Shown here piece by piece: positions 56,551 through 64,000 of a stretch of 64,000 bases of DNA. A program made the translations under genes and the position numbers. The DNA comes from Cunninghamia lanceolata (taxonomy: Eukaryota > Streptophyta > Pinopsida > Cupressales > Cupressaceae): NCBI GenBank assembly GCA_027924645.1, contig BSBN01001483.1, positions 124,001 to 188,000 of the forward strand, read 5' to 3'. Position 1 is the stretch's first letter. Each line of letters begins with the position of its first letter. The notes below the pieces were generated by a model. The model was not told where the DNA came from, ran no database searches, and was given only the letters and a program-made list of their open reading frames with translations.

Positions 56551-57425
56551 TGATGAAGGGGGTAAATAAAAAAACACACAACAACAAAATTTGCACATAG
56601 AAAATAGAATATTATTTTATTTATTTGGACAACTCATTACATTACAGAAGCTCAAATACAATTAGAGGAATCAATCCTCTATAGGCTGCAACACATTACA
56701 GTTACCTATCACCAAGCTCTGGAATCTTTTGCCTTCTGTAACCCCAAATCAGCTAGGGTTTCTATTTTACTGCCTATTCTTGACTCTACACTTTCCCCCT
56801 TCACTCTACTACTGCCCAGGGTTCCTAAAAATAGTCATAAATAGCACTTTTTGGCGGCCTCCAGCTAAATTTTAAAATTTGCAACTCCCTCCAAAAGTAG
56901 GTCAACTTCTGGGAAGCATAACTTTTGATCTGGGTGTCCGATTGATGAACTGTTTAAAGCGTCGGAAAGCTCGTTAAGTGAACTATCACACCAAAAATAC
57001 ATAAAAATATTTTCGTCAACTTTTTGAGATTTTATGGGATGTTTTAGTGCCTCATATCCGGTTTCAAAAATTTTTAGGGGTTTTTTAGAAAACAGAAACT
57101 TTAATATCTTTTAGCTCACAAATGATCTTTGCATGATTCCTTCGCCAAAGGTCTTATATTTCATTTATGAATCTTCCTAGAAAATTTTTCTTCCATCCAT
57201 GCCCAAATGCAAACTTTCCTAAAATGGTAGTTAAACCTTCCAAATATAACAGTTTGCTATTTTTAGTAGTTTGGAAAAGCTGAAAGTCCTACATCATTAT
57301 TCAAGAGATTATGGAACTAGAAACACTAATTATGGAAAGAAATGAAAACAACTTCAATGATTTTGAATCAACATCTTTTTGGGTGATGCAAGATTGCCTT
57401 TACACCACTAGATGCTCCTGCATCA
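56551..57425 (-). repeat. 5' LTR of element J
   Basis: 875 bp with TGATG...CATCA ends. It aligns throughout with 51026-51895, with scattered differences. Confidence 0.9.
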
Positions 57426-57430
57426 CAAAG

Positions 57431-58724
57431 GCACAAAGTGGGATTTTCATTGAATTTGGGGTAAAAAGATGCATTTTGGGAACTATTTTTTACAGGTCCC
57501 AACAAGACAAATTGATATTAACAAAAGCTAAGTAAAATATGTACGTAATGCCTTATTATATAGGCATGAATGAGGCAATCTACCTTGCATGTGGATTGAT
57601 AAGTGCCCCATGATGTGGCACATGCATGTAGACAAGTGTCTTATAGGTGTCAACCTTTGGATCACTTGGAATGTGCAAACCAACAACCTTGTGTGACAAG
57701 TGTTGGATGACTACAAAGTGCCTTTTGAGGTGAGATGGAAAGTATTTCAACCTCAAAAGGTATGCACATGAGGTTTATCAAACAACTAGGTAACCTCTAA
57801 GTGTCTAAAAGGTTGTACATTTAGTTAGATAAGATGTTGTCTAACCTCATCAACCTAAGTACACTTAAGCTATAGTGAATAGATAATAAATTATTCACTC
57901 TAACATTTTATTGGTAGATATTCAAGACATTTATAATGTGAAAATATAAACTAACATAAATAAAATAGGCTTGTTAAAAGAGGTGGTTGTGATGAGTAGG
58001 CTTGATTACTAATTGAAAGCTAGAACAAGGAATTGGAGGATGTTTCATATGGAATATACATTTGAAGGTGTTAGTTCCAGGTTTGAGTATAAAACATATG
58101 TAGTAGCAATTCAAACTTTCTATGTGATAATTTTAGAAGGAAGGAGTAATGGAAATGCTACAATGGATAAAAGAATGCGATAAATTTATAGTTAAAAGAG
58201 AATAAATAAATATGTTTGCAATAATATATTTTAACAATATCTTATATTGTAGAATAGATAGTTTGAATATTGCAAATAATAGTTTAGGTTGAAAGGCATT
58301 TTTTGCATTTTTTGGTATTAATCCTACTTGTAATGCTATGCTCAATTTAGTAGATTGATGATGAAATACATCCAAATAGTTTTTGACTATTTTAGTGTTG
58401 ATTGATGATGAAATACATCCAAATAGTTTGAAAAGCAAGTAGATTATGATGGATGAAATAAGATCAACAAGATGTAAGAAAGATCAAGTAGATTATGATT
58501 GAAGATTGTTTTTGACTATTTTAGTGTTGATTGATGATGAAATACATCCAAATAGTTTGAAAAGCAAGTAGATTATGATGGATGAAATAAGATCAACAAG
58601 ATGTAAGAAAGATATGCCAATATTTAGAAACCATGTTTGTAACAAGAACAAGCTGATAAATTACAACATACTCTACTAGTATAGTTGGTAGGTCCTAATC
58701 CATGAGAAAGAGGGTACATATTTA
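57431..58724. other. Unassigned interval with tandem repeat
   Basis: No gene recognised. AT-rich, with the tandem repeat at 58353-58612 as the only clear structure. Confidence 0.4.
58353..58612. repeat. 129-bp tandem repeat
   Basis: Two almost identical units with a 129-bp period (TTTTTGACTATTTTAGTG begins them, 58380 and 58509), preceded by a partial unit at 58353-58380. The second unit ends abruptly at 58612. Confidence 0.8.
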
Positions 58725-58729
58725 AATAG

Positions 58730-59921
58730 TGTTGAATGCACAAGACAACTAAGAGGCGGGGTGAATTAGTTGTATCAAAAATTTCAAACCCATATACACT
58801 TAATCACATTCACATCAGTTCACTTAAACCCTTAATCTGTTATGAAGATTAAACATGAAATGAAGATAATAAAAACTTAAACACATCAACACCATGCATA
58901 AGAGAACACCAGATTTTATGTGGAAAACCCTAAAAGGGAAAAACCATGATGAGGATTAGCTTACAATATAGAGTAGTAGCAATACCAAATTACAAGAGGC
59001 TCACTGCCAAAGGGCTCACTGGCCACAAAAGAAAGGCTCACTGCCAAGGACTCACTGTCTAGAAAAATAAGAAAGAAGAAAAGGCTCACTACCAAGGATG
59101 AACTGATATAATTGCATCTAACACATGCATGGGTTCAGTTCCAATGAAGCACAACAAACATCACCTTCACATCTATATCAAAAGATAGTAGGCACCTTCT
59201 GCTCACTACATCCAGTCACCTAACACATGAAAGTTCTTACTTCCTTGATTATCTTTTCACCATATCCATCATATCCTTCACACACCCCCATGCACATGAA
59301 CTCTTGAAACCTTTTTATACTACCATAAACCTTGAGATCAATCTCTAAGGTCAGCAACACAATCTTCAATCCTTGAAACATTCTCCAAGGTTGGAAAACA
59401 CACAATATTTGAATTAACTCTGGACCTAAACATTCCGTGGCACAAGGGAATGAAGGAAAACTACTTTACACCTTAGCTCACACCTAAATCCATCTGAGAA
59501 AACTACACAACACTCACAAAATAATCAAATCAACTCCATAATTAGCGCAAACATTCAAGGTCGACCAAACATTGTACACATAAGAGATTCTTCATCACAC
59601 GCTTCCACGATCACAACCATAAATTGTGGACCATGCATAGAGCTTTAACACATTTTGGAAACATCCACAAACAACTTGAAGTCACCTAAGAACCGACAAA
59701 TTTAACCACAACAAATTTCACTTGAAGACAATTCACAGACTACTTGCAAACAACACTGTCGAACTCTGTTACACAAGAACTTTCTTTTCAGATCACTAAA
59801 TCACAAACCCTCTGAAATGAAGATAGATAAGAACCTTATGAATGTATATCCAGAACTGGAGCATTTGAAACCATTCTGCAGAGAAATGTAGAGCAAAATA
59901 CTTTCTCCTAGATGCCCATGT
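58730..59921 (-). repeat. LTR fragment K
   Basis: Starts TGTTGAATGC, with the U5 hairpin at 58745-58773 in ACAACTAA / TTAGTTGT form. It has a TGTGGAAAACCC box near 58918, CTCACTGCC repeats at 58998-59100 and a TATA candidate near 59310 (sense TATAAAAAGG). It is cut at 59921 by element L. The rest should lie beyond L, outside the window. Confidence 0.75.
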
Positions 59922-61218
59922 TGTTGGATCTAGGGCATACAACTGAGAGGGGGGGGGGTGAATCAGTTGTATAAAACTTCTTGTTCTTTCAAACTCTTGA
60001 TTCTTTGTTGTTAGTTAGCAGCATATAAATTAATCATCCATGAAAGCATAATACATAAACACAAGAGCAGATAAGCATCAACACATTGAACACCAAGATT
60101 TTGACGTGGAAAACCCGGTTAAGGGAAAAACCACGGGGTGATTAACCCAAGAATTATTCTCTGTTAGAAGAATAAAGAAGAATGAATGGCACATGCCAAT
60201 TAGGGCTCACTGCCCGAGCACACTGCTCACAAAGAGGCCCACTGCCTACAAGGAGACACACTGTCTACAGAGTGATAAAAATCACAGTCTTGAACTGGAG
60301 AATGACATCTCTACCATGTCCGGATCAGTTCCAATTAAGCCCAAAAACCTCTGCTCTGCCTTTCGCACTTCTCTTCGCTATGCCACACTCATCGACACAC
60401 CCCACACCTTGAAATGAACTCACAAACTGTTATTTATACAAGACATCGACCTAGGAACAAACATCTAAGTCGGCAAACAACCATAAGAGTATCCGCAAGA
60501 TGAATAACACATTTAGTCGGCCACCACAAGAACATTTGCAGAATGAACAACTCATCCGGTCGGCTAAACAAAGCAAGAACTTCATCCGGAAGAATAACTT
60601 CAATTCTGGGCTCTACTATCAATGCGGATCAACAACACAACCTCAATACGATCCAGAAAGCTTCACAAGCCTGCCTGAATGACCGGATACATCCGCATGT
60701 CCTTTACTTGCTGGAATCTCTTATCCTCCTTATCCGGAACTTCAAGAACACAGTCTGTCGCCACTGTCATAATGCAAGAGGTACTTCCGGACCTCCAAAT
60801 CATACACAACTCGAGATGGCACATCAGAAGGACATCCCAAATACTCTTTCCAATCCGCAGATTAGGATTGTACAATTCCGGACCTCACCGGACCTTTCTG
60901 TGATCCTCTGTCACCTCTAAGCACTTGCCGGAACCGGTTCCACACAGACAGCCATAACTTCTTCAGGTCTTCATGCGGACCTCTGAAAACTTGACTGAAG
61001 CATCTCAAGACTCATATCTGCAAACCCTTTAATCCGCATCCTCCGGTTCTCAACCTATCCAATATATTTGCCTTCTTCTCATCACTGTTCTTCACTGTTC
61101 CTGACTGAGGGTAATTTTCTCAATATCCTCAACACACAGCTCATCCAATCCTTCTTGTCAATGTAATATGAGTATGTTGACATCAATGACAACACTGGTT
61201 CACCTCATACTTGCAACA
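59922..61218 (-). repeat. 3' LTR of Copia L
   Basis: 1297 bp, TGTTGGATCT...TTGCAACA on the plus strand. It includes the U5 hairpin (59939-59970, with an extended G-run loop), a GACGTGGAAAACCCGG box near 60105, CTCACTGCC/CACTGCTCAC repeats at 60203-60270 and a TATA box at 60431-60438. Confidence 0.92.
60431..60438 (-). promoter_or_regulatory. Probable TATA box of Copia L LTR
   Basis: Sense TATAAATA in the same context as in element B (GATGTC...TGTATAAATA). Confidence 0.6.
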
Positions 61219-61529
61219 ATCTCCCCCTTTGTCATTGATGGCAACATATGATGTGAAAAACCATCAAGACAAGAACTTCTCCTTTCTGTCACAGCTCCCC
61301 CTATCAGCAACAACTTTTTACATGTCTTCTCTCCCTCTTTGATCATTAACCACTTGTTTTTCACATGTCTTCTCTCCCCCTTTGACATCAATGGCAAAGG
61401 GCTCATACTTGCAATTCTAATACATCAGAATCATACCAGCTGCTCCCCCTTAGTAGAAGCTCCCCATCATCAATCCGGATCACAAGATATGACTGTGATA
61501 TCCACCGGACTGATGCACATCAGTGCATC
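61219..61529 (-). other. Polypurine tract array of Copia L
   Basis: Sense CAAAGGGGGAGA abuts the LTR (61220-61230). Similar tracts recur near 61288, 61330, 61375 and 61443, interleaved with TGCCATCAATG words. Noncoding. Confidence 0.65.
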
Positions 61530-63207
61530 TTAGTTCATCACCAGAGGGGCCATGACCCCTAACTTCTCCCGGAGATATTCAAAGGAGTCCTTGGGAAGAG
61601 GTTTTGTAAAGATATCTGCAATCTGATCCTTGGAGGGAACATACTCCAATCTAACTTCTTCCTTGTTTACTTGTTCTCTCAAAAAGTGAAATTTGATAGA
61701 TATGTGCTTAGTCTTAGAATGCAATACCGGATTCTTAGAAATATTAATTGCACTTGAATTATCACAGAAAATTGTGATAGGCTCCTCATATTCAATTTTG
61801 ATGTCTCTTAGCATCTGCTTCATCCATAAGATTTGAGTGCAAATACCTGCTGCTGCAATGTATTCTGCTTCAGTTGTAGATAGAGATATCGCATCTTGTT
61901 TCTTGCTTAGCCAAGAAACCAATCTCTTGCCCAAAAAGAATGCTCCACCACTGGTGCTCTTCCGGTCATCCACATCTCCTGCCCAATCTGCATCTGTGTA
62001 AGCATGAAGAGAGAAATCCAGATCTCTAGGGTACCATAGACCATACTCAACTGTTCCTTTCAAGTACCTAAAAATTCTTTTGATTGCCATAATATGAGAT
62101 TCTCTAGGATCAGCCTGGAATCTTGCCACAAGACCAACAGCCTGCATTATATCTGGTCTAGTTTGAGTGAGATACAACAATCCACCAATCATTGATCTAT
62201 ACTTTGTCTGATCTGCCTTTGGAGAATCATCATCTTTGCTTAACTTACATCCGGTTGCCATAGGAGTGTTCATAGGTTTTGAGTCTTCCATACCAAATTT
62301 TCTTTAACAATTCTTTCACATATTTGGTCTGAGAAATGAAGATCCCTTCTTTTGTTTGAGTAATTTGCAGACCCAAGAAGAAATTCATTTCACCAAGCAT
62401 AGACATTTCAAACTCACTTTTCATCTGATTTGCAAAAGTTTTGCACATACTATCTCTACCTCCAAAAATGATATCATCCACAAACACTTCAACAATCAAA
62501 ATGTTTTCATAATCAATTTTGAAATATAAGTTACTATCAGCAGTACCTTTGTTGAATCCAATCTGCACAAGATGCTTATCCAACCTTTCATACCATGCTC
62601 TTGGGGCTTGCTTCAATCCATACAAAGCTTTCTTCAACTTGCAGACCATATCATCATTATCAGACAATTGAAATCCATCCGGTTGTTCAATGTAGACTTC
62701 TTCTTCCAGATCACCATTTAGGAAGGTAGACTTGACATCCATCTGATATACCTTGAAGTCTTTGAAGGCAACAAATGCAAGAAGTAATCTGACAGCTTCA
62801 ATTCTTGCCATCGGAGCAAAAGTCTCTTCAAAGTCAATTCCTTCTATTTGAGAGTAGCCTTTGCAGACCAATCTAGCTTTGTTTCTGATTACTTCACCAG
62901 CTTCATTTAGTTTGTTCCGGAAGACCCACTTGGTTCCAATTACATTCCTGTCTCTAGGTCTAGGAACAAGATCCCAAGTATGATTTTTCTCAATTTGCAT
63001 CAATTCATCTTTCATTGCTTTGGTCCAGTTTTCATCATTGCAGGCTTCATTTATTGTTTTAGGTTCAATCTTTGAAATCAGACAACATTCATCCTGATTT
63101 TGAGCAACATTCCTTCTAGTTTGTACACCTTTGCTTCTGTCACCTATGATTTGATCTTCAGAGTGGTTCAGTCTTACATACCTTGGAATTTTGGGAGTAT
63201 CCTGCAC
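61530..63207 (-). pseudogene. Copia L reverse transcriptase and RNase H
   Basis: Continuous with the integrase frame upstream (same frame past TAG 63274-63276). [80 protein letters not shown] and the catalytic [13 protein letters not shown] one-base insertion in an A run near 62305 (KELLKKI against [10 protein letters not shown]) shifts the frame; RNase H then reads through 61530 (AYTDADWAGDVDDRKSTSGG, KQDAISLSTTEAEYIAAAG, IFCDNSSAINISKNPVLHSKTKHI, ADIFTKPLPKDSFEYLREKL). Only two lesions are seen in this part of pol. Confidence 0.9.
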
Positions 63208-64000
63208 TGCTGCTTCTTGATCAGGCTCATTCAGACCTATCTCTTCTTCCTGACTTACCGGATCAGGCTGACTCTATCTCACCGGAGAGGATTGAGGTCC
63301 TTGAACACTGTCTTGGTCATCTTCATCAAACTCATAAAATCTTGAAGGCTTCTCAATTCCTTCATCAACTTTCACATTGGTACTTTCTATCATCTTCCTC
63401 AATCTCTTATTGTAACACCGGTATGCTTTGCTTTGAGTGGAGTAACCCAAGAAAATTCCTTCATCACTTCTAGCATCAAACTTTCCTAGATCTTCATCTC
63501 TTTTAATATAACACTTGCTACCAAATACTCTGAAATATTTCACAGTAGGAGTGATGCCAAACCAGAGTTCATAGGGGGTCTTACCGGTGTTGTTTCTGAT
63601 TTGAACTCGATTGAGAGTGTAGACTGCAGTGCTGATAGCTTCCTTCCAAAACATTTGAGGAACATTTTCTTCCAACATCATTGTCCTGGCAGCTTCCTGG
63701 ATGGTCCGGTTCTTTCTCTCAACTACTCCATTCTGCTGTGGAGTCCTAGGAGCAGACAACTGTCTCCTTATACCCTGCTTCTCACAAAAGTCAATGAACT
63801 CACCAGATGTAAATTCACCACCTCTATCAGACCTTAGACACTTTAGTTTCAATCCGGTTTGATTCTCTACCATAGCTTTGAAGATTTTGAACTTCTCAAA
63901 TGCTTCTAATTTTTCTTTTAGAAAGGTAACCCACATCATCCTGGAATGATCATCAATTAACAACATGAAATATCTATCACCTTGCAGACTCTTGATTCTT
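63208..64000 (-). pseudogene. Copia L integrase (partial)
   Basis: From the right edge: LLIDDHSRMMWVTFLKEK, LRSDRGGEFTSGEFIDFCEKQGIRR, TPQQNGVVERKNRTIQEAARTMM, then KYFRVFGSKCYIKRDEDLGKFD and EGIFLGYSTQSKAYRCYNKRL, then an acidic linker with TAG at 63274-63276 (SSPVR-stop-SQPDP). The later catalytic D and E are intact. The N-terminal zinc domain, protease and gag lie outside the window. Confidence 0.9.

Larger units (their letters stand above)
51026..57425 (-). mobile_element. Gypsy element J
   Basis: 6.4 kb, minus orientation. LTRs at 51026-51895 and 56551-57425; target duplication CAAAG (51021-51025 and 57426-57430); PBS at 56537-56548. Gene order is gag, protease, RT, RNase H, integrase, as in Ty3/Gypsy. 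Gag and PBS relate it closely to element A. Many stops and frameshifts, together with clear LTR divergence, mark it as old. Confidence 0.92.
59922..64000 (-). mobile_element. Copia element L (3' half, runs off the window)
   Basis: Minus orientation, with the 3' LTR at 59922-61218, PPT at 61220-61230, RNase H, RT and integrase to the right edge. The left flank is CATGT (59917-59921), so the same five bases are expected after its 5' LTR. Its pol is close to that of B but much better preserved, making it one of the younger insertions here. Confidence 0.92.

Overview
The window looks like intergenic nuclear DNA of a plant with a large genome. It is AT-rich and consists almost entirely of LTR retrotransposons in nested layers. 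Long Copia LTRs of about 1.0-1.3 kb, a Tat-type Gypsy element with 2.6 kb LTRs and very deep nesting would suit a gymnosperm such as a conifer, but that is an inference, and no host gene, rRNA or tRNA was recognised. Names A-L below are labels for this window only.

Left two thirds (1-42494) is one nest. A Gypsy element A (minus strand; only its gag, the start of its protease and its 5' LTR are in the window) was entered by Copia element B (339-40997, TSD AAATC). B was entered twice. In its pol sits Copia C (4082-22408, TSD ATCTG/ATCTA), whose 5' LTR was in turn entered by Tat-like Gypsy D (9405-21408, TSD GAGAG). In B's gag sits E (24132-39249, TSD CATCC), a 4.8 kb TG...CA unit with no detectable pol, which was entered by F (27746-38081, TSD AGAGG), a 10.3 kb plus-strand element with LTRs, PBS, PPT and a gag-like ORF but no pol. 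Each pair of TSDs rejoins the interrupted reading frame or LTR of the layer outside it, so the order A, then B, then C and E, then D and F is read directly from the sequence.

Right third (42495-64000) holds a 333 bp TRIM (G), a 2.6 kb solo LTR with perfect TSD (H), a plus-strand solo LTR (I), a decayed 6.4 kb Gypsy element of the same kind as A (J), an LTR fragment (K), and the 3' half of a comparatively young Copia element (L) that runs off the right edge and was inserted into K.

Most coding parts are broken. The best preserved are D (three in-frame TAG codons and a possible -1 gag-pol shift) and L (one TAG and one 1-nt insertion). The most unusual points are these: D has a complete additional RNase H placed between protease and reverse transcriptase, with a native RNase H that has lost its acidic residues; a hairpin at the U5 end is shared with compensating base changes by six Copia LTRs; D has a doubled PBS; and the leader of F is built from degenerate TCGCTT repeats. 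All calls are from reading the sequence; no database search was run.
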